Positions 34,735 through 46,260 of a DNA stretch of 64,000 bases are shown piece by piece (the stretch's first letter is position 1; every line of letters starts with the position of its first letter). The DNA is from Toxotes chatareus (taxonomy: Eukaryota > Chordata > Actinopteri > Toxotidae). The stretch is from the NCBI GenBank assembly GCA_016801885.1, contig JAFBJY010000332.1:161884-225883 (forward strand), given 5' to 3'. Under the pieces are notes generated by a model. The model ran no database searches and was not told where the DNA came from. It worked only from the letters and a program-made list of their open reading frames with translations. The position numbers were made by a program, and so were the translations under genes.

Positions 34735-35600
34735 CTCAGCTGAGAAGAAACATTGCTGAAAGGATTTTGTCAACAGGAGAAGGCTATAAGAAGATAGCAA
34801 AAGCGTTTTCAGATGCCAATATCCTCTGTTTGGAATGTAATTAAGAAATGGCAGTCATCAAGACAGTGGAAGTTAAAGATCTGGAAGACCAAGAAAAATA
34901 TCAGACAGAAGCTCAGGATTGTGAAAAGCAAGAATCCAAAACCCGTTTGACTGCATGATCCCTCCAGAAAGAAGATCTGGCAGACACTGGGTTGTGGTAC
35001 ACTATTCCGCATAAAGAGACCTTGTACAATTATGGTTTTCTTCTGAAGAGCCATCAGAAGAAAACCTCTTCTATCATCCTCACCACAAAAAGCAGCGTTT
35101 GAAGTTTGCAAAGAACATATAGACAAGCCAGTGCATTTTGGAGTTCTGTGGACCCCATGAGGTTAAAATAGAACTTTTGCCCAGAGATATTGAGCAAAGA
35201 ATGCGTTTGGAGAGAAGAAAGGGCACAGAATTTAATAGAAAAAATTACTCTGTCCAACTGTTAAGCATGGGGGTGAATCAATCATGTCTTGGGTTGTATT
35301 GCAGCCAGTGGCCCCGAGGAACATTTCACCAGTAGAAGGAAAAATGGATTCAATAAATTTCAGCAAATTTTGGGCCTTCAACTTAGTGCCATCTGTGAAA
35401 AAGCTGATTAAAGAGAGGATGGCTTCTACAAATGGATAATGATAAGGTATGTCTGCATGATTTTAAACTTCTGCAGACACAATTTTTGTTTTCTGTTACT
35501 TTGAAAGTATAAATGATGAAATAAAATCTAACTTTTTTTTTGACATAAGAATGTCTAATCTGTGATTTGATGCCTTTGGAGACCTCAGACTTACTGGGAA
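34735..35600 (+). mobile_element. Tc1-like transposon, internally deleted and decayed (unit A)
   Basis: N-terminal helix-turn-helix: RILSTGEGYKKIAKAF, then a frame change. The mid-region carries a VKHGGESIMSW segment at about 35,260-35,290, equivalent to Tc1 KHGGGSIMLWG, then VEGKMDSINF. The frame jumps at about 35,445 from 'caaatggataatgat', where the second catalytic Asp segment begins, straight to the element's 3' non-coding end (tttctgttactttgaaagta, aataaaatctaac). The transposase C-terminus with the last catalytic Glu is therefore missing. Non-autonomous at best. Confidence 0.8.
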
Positions 35601-36290
35601 TTATTCCAAAGTTTAGAGGCTGCAAACTGGAAGCCTGAAATCTTCCTGAGTCTTAAAACATGTCTGAGTACATTTAGAAAGTCCTGACCCTGAGATCAGC
35701 TCATGGTGTGGGGTGCAGAAGGTCCATGGTATACTGTGGAGCCTGGACGTAACGATACTTCTGCACAGTGAACTTCAGTGATGGTTTGAAGATTTAATTT
35801 TTTAGGTCAGCACATTATACAGGGACAGTGATACTTGGATGTGTTTCATCAATATGAAATACTACCTTCTTCAACTAATGCATATGTCAGCTTTTCAGGG
35901 AGTCTGAAGACACCAACCACCAACAGTGTGAGCTGCACACTGAATGTGATATTCAGTGGAGACAGAAATAGGATTTTCCATTGTGTTGGTTGTAGTCACA
36001 TCAAGTCATGATATGAATGGTCACTAACTTACTCAAACTGTGCTGGAACAGTGAAAAAGTGTTTTCACTTTACTGGCAATGAGGTGTTGATCTGAGTGTG
36101 GCGGCGGCGAGGAGATGAGATAGATGATAATGGGGTTGTAGCAGATAGTGGATGGTGTGATCACTACAACACCCAACTAAGAAGCAACCTAGACAACGCC
36201 ACCTTGGGAAGTTCAGTATGTCTTTAAACATTATAAAATACCATTCACACACAGTATTAAAATACTATAAAACACCATTCACACACAGGG

Positions 36291-37200
36291 GACATATGAG
36301 GAAAGGGGAGACCTTATCAGGGCTGGGAGAAACACCAGGGGCCAGCTCGAGGGAAGGTGAGGATCTAATATACAAAATTATCACCCAGCCATACGTGACA
36401 GCCACACACACACCCACGCACACGTAATAAGAAAGGAACCTTAGGACCAGAGGAGGCATGACACACAGGAAAGGGGGAAACCACCACAACCAACACGACC
36501 ACCACCGCAACTAAGCTCTCAGCCACTGAGAAAGGACGAGGAAATAAAATTGAAGTGGAAAACACAGGAAGAAATAAAACAATATGAAAATACTAACAAA
36601 AAGAAAACAATAAATCAATAACACAAATTAATCACAGCACTAAGAATATCAATAATAAACATAACATAAAATTCTTGTCACAAGCAAAAGAAACAAACAA
36701 GGACACAAAAAAAACAAATCAACCAGTATCCAGGGCTAACTGAATCCTGAATCGTCAAAAAAAAAATTAACAAGAAAAGAAAGAAGAAGAAAAATAAACC
36801 AGCACAGAACCTAGTTAAACAGAATATTTAATAAACCAATAACCTAACCTAATAGAGACAAAGCTATAAAGAAAAGAAAATAATCAAAACAACCAACCCC
36901 AAAACCCATTTCACAACTACATACAACAAAGGAAATGGGGGCATTAAATAAAGAAACAACACCGTGCATTCATTCAATTTTGCAAAGTCAGGCCCAAAAC
37001 AGAAACGAAACTGCCGATCCAATACTCAGGTAGGTAGGGGAAATTGGTGCGTTGTCCACCTGCATGGCCGACAACATAACTTTCCAGAGCCAGCAGAACC
37101 GCAGCCAGAGACGCAGCAGTAACACCGGTAAGGTGGGAACAAAGGCAAAGCGGCAAGTTTCTTCTCCGTGCAGGACAAAGCAGCTGGCAAATAATTCTCA
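36291..37200. repeat. Unclassified A-rich duplicated stretch (unit A)
   Basis: About 0.9 kb with strong A/C-rich strand bias at 36,550-36,960 and a GC-richer right end. It matches 51,720-52,660 in unit B with many small indels. The strand bias suggests a transposable element read from the minus strand, but I see no coding motif or terminus and leave it unclassified. Confidence 0.4.
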
Positions 37201-37734
37201 ATCAGGCTACGTCTTGATCACCTGAGAAAGAAGCTGAGCGTGTCCACTCAGCAACAGTGGAGGCTAGCAACCTGCGGCTAATTTGCAGCACTGGGAATGA
37301 ACCCCACGAGCCGCGCACGTCGGTGGAGGATCAACCAGTTCGGCGTCTGTGCCAGCGACATTAAAGGTGGAGGAAGCGGGCGACCAGGAAGTGAGCCTCA
37401 GAGCCAGAACAGAGAGAGTCGTTCCTACAACTTTTCCCAACTAAGCAGGAAAAGTTTGGTTTTGCGATATCGGCAACATAACACAGCTCTGATATGGCTG
37501 TAACTGATCAGTAAACAGTGACATAAGGCTGATATCTAGAAAGTACAAACGAAACTGGGGAGTGAGACTAAAGTCAAACTGTAGAGACTGAGGTAGAAGC
37601 TTCCAAAAGTCCTGAGAGCTGAAAACAGAGACGTTTTAGAACAGGGCTTTCTCTCAATCTTCAGCATAGATACACAAGTTTAGCTACTGAAGACACAGCT
37701 AAGGAGGGAGAATGTTAAGAGTTGGCAATGGCGG

Positions 37735-37990
37735 CTGTGTTACCAAGCCGGGTCACAGCAGCAGTGCAGCCATCCCTACTACCCTGGAACATTGTGTTCC
37801 CAGAATGCAGGTTTACTTGTGGTTCCTAAGTCTCCAATAGAGAGAATGGGAAGCAGAGCCCTCAGATATCAGGCTCCTCTACTGTGGAACCATCTACTAG
37901 TTTTAGTTCTTGGGTGAACGCCCTCTCCATATTTCAGAGGAAGCTTAAAACTTTCCTTTTGGTGAACCTTATAGTCAGGGCTTCCCGGTG
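37735..37990 (+). mobile_element. LINE ORF2 C-terminal tail remnant (unit A)
   Basis: Pieces in shifting frames read SRALRYQAPLLWNHL then FQRKLKTFLLVNLIV. They match the RALRYQAPLLWNxLP...ADTLSxFKxxLKTFLF tail of fish non-LTR retrotransposons. Separate from the L1-like remnant and from the KVLG-type remnant upstream. Confidence 0.6.
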
Positions 37991-38541
37991 CTTCCACCTC
38001 CAGGCTGCAGAGTCTGGATCTGTGGCTGCAGGCAAGCTACTGTTCCACATGCAAAAGCACTGGTGGTTGATCTTCAACATAAATGATAAAAAGACTTGGA
38101 GGGCAGCCTGTTTCAACTATATAAGTCAGACTGCTGAAGCCTCATGTTTGCTTCTTTTTGAACTTTGAGTCCCTTTTACACAGGACGCTGGACTGTGGAT
38201 TTTATGCTCCATCATTTAGGAGGATCCAAGCTTAACAACCACAAATGATTTCAATTTACATAAAAAGCATGTGAATGTTTTGAACATTTGAAGTTTAAAA
38301 AGACAAACTTGAAAAAATGAGCTGCTTTCCCTTTAACACAAACCATAATGCTTTGAAGCAAAAGAAAAATGGAAGCCTAAGTTGACAATATAAATGTCAC
38401 AGATACAATCAACAAAATAAACTGAACATGTACTGAAACCTTTGGACTGAAGTTCTTATGTGATTAAAGACATCATGCCAATTTAACAAACACATCCCAC
38501 TGAACTGAAGCACTGACATCAACTAAAAAAAGGTTTGACAC

Positions 38542-38795
38542 TGAAAACCTTGGAGGTGATCTGGGCTTTCCTGTGAATTTTCCCTCTTGTCCTTGTAACA
38601 GCAGTAGCTCCTCCCTTCCTTGTCAATGGTTGTTGTAGAAATATCCCAGGTGGTTGCTTTCTTTACAAATCCTTGAGCAAGTCCTGTCCAGTCCAACTGT
38701 TTTACTGCTCCTGTTTGACTTCCTGAACTTGTCTCTGGCTGTGTCATCCGCCACTGCAACCCCACCAAGCATCAGACTGTAGAATGTTGGTACAT
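38542..38795 (-). other. Copy 2 of the NLR-type 5' non-coding exon (unit A)
   Basis: Reverse-complement copy of 368-590. The donor that reads TTTTCA|GTAAGT in the other two copies is altered here to TTTTCAGTGTC, so this copy has lost the consensus splice site by a small deletion. Confidence 0.5.
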
Positions 38796-38845
38796 CAAAA
38801 GGCATCAAAGGACAAACCCACTCCACTCTCTCTCTCTCTCTTTAC

Positions 38846-38866
38846 ACACACACACACACACACACA
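38846..38866. repeat. (CA)n microsatellite, ~10 units (unit A allele)
   Basis: Follows a short CT run. The unit B counterpart at 54,283-54,350 is about three times longer. Confidence 0.9.
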
Positions 38867-39910
38867 TTGTTGTAATAATAGTTATGAGGACACATCCTTA
38901 ACTGAAAGCCTAACAAAACAAACATAACTCATACTAATGATATTGAACCTCCTCAAAATACCAAATGCAATTACAACAATAAGCACTCAGGACCATTCAA
39001 CTGGGTTGGTGAATTCAGCACCAAAGGACAGCAACAGCCTGAACTATTACACAACTACACATGTACTAACACACAGCAAATTCTACAAAGTACTAAAATC
39101 AGAGTCGAGCAAAAATGTGAAGAGTTGCATTTCCTGGAGTTTATTTTTATAACTCTGACTACGGTTGTGTGGGTGTACATAGGCGAGTTGAATTTTGGAC
39201 TTTATTCCCTGGTGTTTCAAGATCTAGTTTTTAACTCTGTCCCTGAAGTTCACGGCGCATTTTATCGCGGCATGAGCAGCTGAAGGAACGTCGTCACAAA
39301 GGCTGGTAAAGGCATTTTATCAAAAGTACTTTTACGTGTGTGATATTTTGTCATTGTTTCTCCTTTGTCTACTTACGGTACCGCTAATGACTGCGACTTG
39401 ATGTTGAACGTAACCCCATTGCTTTACTCCATTGTTTAGAGCAAGTAGCACTCCGCGGCATTCTAGTTAATAGCATCAATAGCTGCCATTGTGGAGCTGT
39501 TAGCTTTTCCTCATAGCGGTCAATGTAAGCCATACTGTCTGTGGCGTGTGATGTGTCTCTGTATAGCGGTAATGACAAACTGTTTGATAAGCCTACAAAT
39601 TAATGTTGACAGCGCATCTTGAAGGTAATTAATACTGTTTGGAAATAACCATCCAACAATGCAACGCCGCATGTCGGTGTTTAAAGAGAACCATTTCCGG
39701 CTCAGCGAAACAGGCCGCAGCTAGAAAAGTCAGTTTTGGCTAGCATGCTAACAGTTGAGCTTATAAACTGTAGCCTTGCTGTTTTTGAACAGCGGATTGA
39801 GAAGCGATGTCATTTTAACAGTGTGTAGTTGGGATAAGCTTTAACTTCAACATGTTATTCTCAGACATATGACATTTTCTTCCTTTATGTCAAACCAACA
39901 TGTTGATCAA
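38867..39910. other. Upstream region of the uncharacterised plus-strand gene (unit A)
   Basis: GC-richer patches near 39,245-39,300 (cacggcgcattttatcgcgg, then aacgtcgtcacaaaggctgg|taa) are retained in unit B. They could be the promoter and first non-coding exon of the gene at 55,398-56,782. No TATA box or start site can be asserted. Confidence 0.35.
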
Positions 39911-40182
39911 AGTACAACTTATGGAGGAAGAAGAGGACATTATGTATATGTTTAAGATCATAGTAAAACCATTAGAACAATGCACAGAGCAATATCATAA
40001 ACATACTACTTATATATATAATGAGTGTAAAGTACTTTTCACTCTGTCCCCAAGTGGGACAACAACATGGCTTCTCTTCTGGTGCTGCTTCATCTTCTCA
40101 CTCCACAACCAGCTGGAAGAAAGCGTCCCACAAAGATCAGCGTCGGAGGCAGCTCATCTGGTAAAATATGCCTGTCCTTAAA
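39911..40182 (+). pseudogene. Deleted copy of the uncharacterised teleost gene (unit A)
   Basis: Only the exon encoding MASLLVLLHLLTPQPAGRKR and a short upstream piece survive. Relative to unit B, one deletion (about 650 bp) removes two or three upstream exons. A second (about 460 bp) fuses the middle of the GRKRPTKIS exon directly to the last codons (ACP-stop) of the terminal exon, so the conserved FDELFK...YTFLQT module is lost. Short microhomology at the second junction ('at') is consistent with end-joining. No function remains. Confidence 0.65.
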
Positions 40183-40460
40183 AACAGTTGAGTCTCTACT
40201 GGGTCCAGTTAAAATGTGTTCGAGTTTAGAAACACTAGTTTTTCTGAGGTATAACAGCATCTTCATGACTGTGAAGCCATCGTCTGTCACTGATGGGTGA
40301 AATGCTATGTATTTTAAAATTCCTGAGTAAAGTTGATCATTTTGAATCTGATTTAGAAATGTCATCTCTGTATTGTTTCCCAAACCTCTTTGCACTCACC
40401 CACAGGGATGGCAGCTGAATGTTCAGATAAACAAGAAATGAACCATAAACACGTGCTGGG

Positions 40461-40870
40461 TTAAACATCATCACTGGCTGACAGATGAAAGTCCAAGGGT
40501 AAAGCTGAGAGCAGAGGAACTAATTCAGAAAGTGTGATATCATAGAGCAGTGGTGGAGCGGTCCAGATACACTGATCAGTTCTCTCAGATCCAGAGAACA
40601 CACAGGGATGATGAGTGGACTTGACAGTGGAGCTGTTGTCAGAGCAGTTCAGACTGCAGCACTGGGGTACCTCCCTTTCTTCTGGTTCCTCTGTCCAGTC
40701 CTTTCTGGATGAAGCTCTCCTCCACTCTACTCCAGTAACATGGACCAATCAGGCCTCTCTCTACACACAAGCTGCTGCTGCTTCAACCTCTCTGGATCAT
40801 CAGGACACAGCCCGTCCTCTCTCCAACACACGTCCTGGAAGTCACTATCTCCTTTGGGAGCAGCCTCCAT
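40461..40870 (-). pseudogene. B30.2 (PRY-SPRY) exon of an NLR gene (unit A)
   Basis: Minus-strand counterpart of 57,071-57,479. The acceptor is CAACAG|ATGGAGG, read from 40,876 leftward. The frame QCCSLNCSDNSSTVKST...LYDITLSELVP is recognisable, but the PDDPERL and YWEVEW parts lie in other frames through small indels. In the family this domain closes NLRC3-like proteins and is thought to bind ligand or partner proteins. Confidence 0.7.
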
Positions 40871-41636
40871 CTGTTGAGAGAGAAGACGGACAACAGAGGT
40901 GATAAATCAGTGTTTACAGGGGCGCTCACTTCATCATTGTCAGTCACTGATGCAGCACATCAGTATAAAGAGCAGCAGGGACTTCAGTCCTGTTGGAAAC
41001 AGAAATTGAACGGCTGATAGTGTAGCAGCTCCTCTCAGCTCTGCTTGTTAACGTATTGGGTAGACACTGAGCTGGAAGCTCACACCTGCAAGAGACTTTT
41101 AGCATCAAGTCTGTTTACTCTGAACATTTCACTCCAGAGTCCACAGTGGAAACAAACTGCTGAGTCATGAAGCTTCATTACTGCACAAACAGTTTAGTGA
41201 TGGATTCACTGTGTTATGTCATCAACTCATGTTCCATTTAAAAGAAAGAGTCTCTATTGTGTTGATGAACATCACCAGTCTGCTTCTGAAATATCAGCTG
41301 ACAAATAAACATGGAGGCTGTCACTGAAAGTATCGGCAAGATGGACAGATATACAGATGTGATCACTGGACTTCAGCAGAGTTCTGCTACCTTGTCAAAG
41401 ACCACATGCTGACAAAATGTCATGATGCTTCTCTGAAATCAGAGCCAGTGATTTGCAGGCTGCAGTCAGACTGATCTCAGAGCTGTGACAAAGATCAAAC
41501 TCATCAATTCTTTACTGTTGAAATGAGACAAAAAACAGTCTCCAGATTAGATGTGATGGTAGGACAGTTGGACCAATGAGGACAGGCATGTTTGAGTACA
41601 ATACTGATGAAAGCATGGACTGACTCCAACCCTCTA

Positions 41637-41682
41637 CTGACCTCAAGTCTCAGTCTGATTTGGACTCTCAGACAGATCCTTT
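41637..41682 (-). pseudogene. Stub of an LRR exon (unit A)
   Basis: Only the 3' ~45 bp of the exon intact at 58,246-58,413 in unit B remain. About 185 bp, covering the rest of the exon and its acceptor, are deleted. Confidence 0.65.
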
Positions 41683-42090
41683 TCTCATTTAAAAGCCTTG
41701 AGATTTATAGTAAATATGTTCCTCAGTTCCTGTTTTATTGGGAAACCTTTGCTTAACTGTGGTTATTGATGGATTTAGGGTGTTGTTTGCCTGTGTAGGG
41801 TGGAGGGGACTAACTCTGTGGACAGCACTTTGGCACTACAGTGTGTTTTATGAAAAGTGCTATAAAATAACATCTGATTGATTGAACTGACTGAAATGAA
41901 GTGAAACTGAAGAATAATTCTTAGTCTGAGATAAGAAAAGCTCACAATATGGAACAACAGCTATTTCAAATCTCATTCATTCATTCATTCCAGGATGAGA
42001 ATGGTTGAAAGATTCTGGATGAAGATAAACCAGGTTCAGTTGTGTGGATTAAGATATAAGATCTACAACAGTAACAGACAGTGAACTGAC

Positions 42091-42265
42091 CTCAAGAGTC
42101 TCCAGTCTACAGTAATGGACTCTCCAGAAAACCACAGCAGCTTCACTCCTGAATCCTGCAGCTTATTTGTAGCTCCAGGTCTCAGGTGTCTCAGATGGGA
42201 GGGTTGGACTTCAGGCTGAGAGCCAGAAGAAGCACAGCTGATCTGACAACCTGCAGGAACTCAAT
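42091..42265 (-). pseudogene. LRR exon of an NLR gene (unit A)
   Basis: Counterpart of 58,855-59,027. The acceptor (ATTCAG-type) and the GTCAG donor are in place and the SNPP/CGFLES motifs are recognisable, but several indels break the frame, including loss of one C from the CCCC in the SNPSHL codons. Confidence 0.65.
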
Positions 42266-42499
42266 CTGAAGATAAAGAATAAATCATGTGGATAAAAATC
42301 ATTTCTAATCCAATCAAATATGTCCTAATCAATGAGCTTTCACTAACATGAGTAGAGGGACTTTGTCCTTCTCTTATTATGGATCATCATAAGGTTTACA
42401 ATTGATAATGTCAGACCAAGGATATAATGTAGAAGTACAAAATTATTTTTAAGTTTCCTACTTAATTATTAACAAGTGGGTTCTAACTCTGTCTCTTAG
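42266..42499. other. Unit A/B junction of the tandem duplication
   Basis: Unit A follows the intron downstream of the LRR exon (matching 59,028-59,236) to about 42,477. After 'gggttctaactctgtctctt' unit B starts at 42,500 with the same bases as 27,314. There is no obvious long homology at the joint. Confidence 0.7.
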
Positions 42500-42754
42500 C
42501 TGTTTACTCTGCTCTTTTCTGCCGCACATACATGAACCAAAAATATCAGCTGCGTTTGAGATACAACTCACACTTTGTTCTCTGTGGTTTCACCTGCAGA
42601 TTGTGCCAGTGTCTTTAGTGAAACCATCTGAGTCCAACTACACCAGTGCTCTGGTGCTGCAATTGTCTCTCATCCATGGTGCTGGATCCATTAATCCAAA
42701 GTCTCTCTCTGCAACCCCTCATCAATAGAGGGACTGAGGTAGAGGAAGACTGGA

Positions 42755-43155
42755 TTTACACAAGTTCTTTAACCCATGTTAAGCATCCAACCTGAGCTGG
42801 TTTCAGAAAACACACCGTGAAAAGGCCTGTGAAAAGAGACCATATTTCATCCGACTGCTCTAGAAGGCTATAGAACCCCCACACAAGCCCTTACAGGAGG
42901 GCTTGTAGAGAGCATCTCACACAGGTATCACTGTCTGGTACGGGAACACCACCTACTAATTAAATAGAAGAGAAGATCATCAGAACGGATCTTCCATCCA
43001 TGGACACCATATTTACACAACATGCTGCAGAAAGAAGGCACAAAACATATGTCATACAACCTGAGACACTGCAGTACAGACAGTATCAAACTCACACAAG
43101 TAGATTCCATAGCAGCTTTCTTTTCAAGGCACAGTCAGGGCTGATGGGCAAACTT
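42755..43155 (+). mobile_element. L2/CR1-like RT C-terminal remnant (unit B)
   Basis: Counterpart of 27,555-27,905. It keeps about 60 bp lost in A: 'ggcttgtagagagcatctca' followed by 'cactgtctggtacgggaac', i.e. the ESI..SITVWYGN region of such reverse transcriptases. Confidence 0.55.
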
Positions 43156-44084
43156 TTAGGAAAAATAATGATCAAAATTTATCCGCTTCTGTGGGAATGT
43201 TTCTTTCTCTCTTTCTTGATTTTCCTTTGAGTTGCTCCTCAAAGCTTGCTCCTTCCTGGTAAATGTTTGCAGTTTGTATTGAACTGAAAATGAAATGATC
43301 AATTGGCATTTCTCTTAACTCTCAACAGAAAGAGAAAGGAAATGTTGTTTGTCTGTCTTCCTCATTTTCTCTGCCTGCCTCAAGAGAAATTGGGTTGATC
43401 TGCTGCAGGAAATGGTTTCATCTACAGGTACAGGTGATATTGGCCTGCATCTAGCAACAGGGCTCCTGCTCCTAACTAATATTCTATTTACTTCCACATT
43501 TCTATGGTAAATGTGAGACAATCAATTGGGGCATGCACAGTGAAAAGAGAGAGAAGACACAGAGAAAAAACTGAAAGAGAGAAAGAGTCGACCTAAACTT
43601 TTGTCTGCCTGGAAGGTAAAAAGCACAAATCTCCTTTCCTTCCTTCTCTGATGCCTGTTTATAAAGTGTTACAGGACATCTAATTCTGTCTCGTCACAAA
43701 TCATTTCTATTCAAATAATAAAGCCCTGCAGTGTTGTGAAGAAACATTATCTCCAGCCTCAGATAATTTAAGTCTGTCATCATATCAACCTCATTTATCA
43801 AGGAATAAAAGAATTAAAGGAAAAGTGAGTGAAAGAAATGTTAAGCTTGTGGATCCATGAGTTGCTTCATGTCAACTTACCCATGATCTGGCTTATTCAG
43901 TCTCAAAGTTGACTCCACAGTCATTGCTTTCTATGAATAGTAATAAAAAATGTAACTGGATTTTGTCAGTATTCCACAGTAGTGGGATGTAGGCAAATGC
44001 CAGATTAAACAGCTATGCCAGCAGTGCTGACTTGCTTTAACTAATTTCCTCTGGGATTAATGAAGTTATCTATCTATACCACTA

Positions 44085-45690
44085 AGGGCGAATCCAGACT
44101 TCAATGAAAGACCTGAAAGCTGGTAGATTTATAAAATTTAGTAGCCTCTACTGGGCCGACTTAGAGGAGTTTTAAGCCCCTAAATCAGCTTTGACTAACT
44201 CTGTTAGGTGTGTGTCGCACAGGGAGCGCTAATAAGGTCTTATATCCTGAAGTTTACACAGATGGATGCAACTTCCAGTTCTTTTTTAACATGGAGAAAA
44301 GAAATGGCCAGAGAAAGATCTTCCACTCTTTTATGTCCAACAATGGCACTGTGATTTGGGATTCTGCAGACATGAGGAATTTTGCAGTGGTTTATTAGGT
44401 AAAAGTGAAAATGGACTCTGATGTATATTTTTCTTCACGGTCTCTCCCTTAGGTGGATACTGAGGCCAATGCCAGGACTAGAGACTCTTTGCCTTTGATG
44501 AACTACACACAGCTTTTATGAGCCTCCACAGAGTGCGTATTACCCAGGCATAGACGGCCTTCCGGTGGAGTTTTCCAAGTGTTTTTGGTTTGCTATTGAG
44601 GTTCTCACAGACAGCTTGGTGAGGGGACACTAGTTCCTGAGAGCTGCAGTGATAAGCAGTCATTACCTGCTGCCCAAGAAGGAACCCGTAAGAGTTAAAA
44701 AAAATGGAGACCTGTTTCTGTTCTGCACGACTACAAGAGATCTTGTCAAAGACCCTGGCCCATGTGACTGAGGGAGGTGATGTGATAAGACAAAAACTTA
44801 GCTGCTTTTAATGAGTTCAGTTTTATTGCCATGATCCAGTCTTTATGGTGACATTTCAAGGAGTGTGGAAATGGAATGGGGGCCTTAGTGCTCCTTTCTA
44901 TGTTCAGAGAGGGGTCTGACAGGAAGTCCCCTCTGTCTGGAGATGTTGCGTACAGTCTGGGCCATAGAGCCCCTTCTTCAAAACTAAGACATGACCTGGT
45001 GTTCATTTTCTCCTGGTTGTGATATCCCTGTGTCATTGTCAGCATATGCTGATGACATCATGCTGCCCACTGACCTGCAGACCTGGGTGGGCTACGCATC
45101 GACATTCCTTGAAGACTCATTTGAACTCAATCCTAGATGTCAGGCCAACATGGAACTCTCTGTATAAACCTCCATCAAGGTGCTGAACATGCAGACTTAC
45201 ATCTGTGTAGGTTCTCATTCATCAGGTCATCGTGGTTCCCAAGGGGTTGATCAGAAGGCAATTGGACTTTATATTTGAAGCTTGAATGAAACCGTGTTGC
45301 CTTTCTAATCAACCTCTTTAGACATGCAGACTTACAGTGGAGAATCCTGCATGGCACCGTGGCAGTGAACTCTTTTATTTCTGTCCTTGACTCTGCAGTG
45401 GAGGATGTATGTCCCTTCTGTGGTCAGGGGAGAGACAGTGTTTCATAGTTTCTCTGAATGTGTGCACGCTGCTGACACCTGTATTTTGCTCTGTTGGGAA
45501 GCCATATCTTGGTAGGTGTGGTGAACCTTTCACAAAAGCATGTTTTTATTTGTGGTATAAAGTACAGCCACCAGAAGAAGAGTAAGCAAGGCTGCTTTTA
45601 AATTTTGTCATAGGGCAAGCTAAGATGGCAGTGTAAGTGAGAAGGAGGAGGGAAGGTTGGAAGACATACTGGATGTAGATCTGCTCTACA
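44085..45690 (+). mobile_element. L1-like RT and zf-RVT remnant (unit B)
   Basis: Counterpart of 28,770-30,190. It retains an extra ~104 bp after CCPRR (about 44,685-44,790), including 'gagatcttgtcaaagaccct' (the EILSKTLA region of L1 RT), and a YADDI-type segment at about 45,045-45,060 ('tatgctgatgacatcatgct'). GGLSAPFYVQRG lies at about 44,880. The zinc-finger tail lies at 45,410-45,465. Frames are still broken in many places. Confidence 0.8.
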
Positions 45691-46260
45691 GTCTTTGTAA
45701 AGGGGTGAAGTCCAGACTCCATGACAGATTTCAGTTATTAAGCTGTCAATGACATGGACAGTTTCTGTGGAGGTCTGGGTTGTTGCAGATGGAGACATGC
45801 TCTCACTCAGTAAAAGAGGCACAATTAATTTTTTAGAAATGTCCTGATGTGATGATGGTGATGGTGGATATACCATCAGGCAAATGATTTTATTTTGGAG
45901 TGTACCGTGGATAGATAATAACAACAAAGGTATGGTTAAAAAATCAAAATCTCTCTGTCTCACATAAATGAAAAAGGCTTGATGGATAAATGAGAGAGGT
46001 TCACTAGACCAGATCTCTTCTAGGAACTTCTTTAATAACGAAATGCCTTCTGGTGGAGAAGCTATTGCTGCTGGTTGCCTCAGACTCACAACAAGCAAAC
46101 CCTATAAACAGGCTGTTTATACATGCTAAACGCCACTAACAAATCCAATGTTGAATAGGATTGATCATCTGGATTTCTCCACAAATCCAAGCACAAGAAG
46201 CCACTTAAAAATGAGCTTTTCCACCTAACTAGAATTTTCTGACTACTCATCATCTGATAA

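Larger units (their letters stand above)
27314..42477. repeat. Tandem segmental duplication, unit A (~15.2 kb)
   Basis: Sequence from 'ctgtttactctgctctt' at 27,314 to about 42,477 is repeated in direct orientation as 42,500-59,236. The unit A/B junction lies at 42,478-42,499. Unit A lacks four blocks present in B: about 104 bp in the L1 remnant near 29,350, about 650 bp near 39,941, about 460 bp near 40,167 and about 185 bp near 41,683. It carries about 140 extra bases near 36,108-36,250. Stretches within the unit not listed separately (28,000-28,770, 30,200-30,775, 35,600-36,290, 37,200-37,735, 37,990-38,540, 40,870-42,090) hold no gene I recognise. Confidence 0.9.

Noticed and set aside
45598..46098. 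166-aa minus-strand open frame
   Set aside because: It starts antisense to the tail of the L1-like remnant, and the homologous stretch in unit A does not keep the frame.
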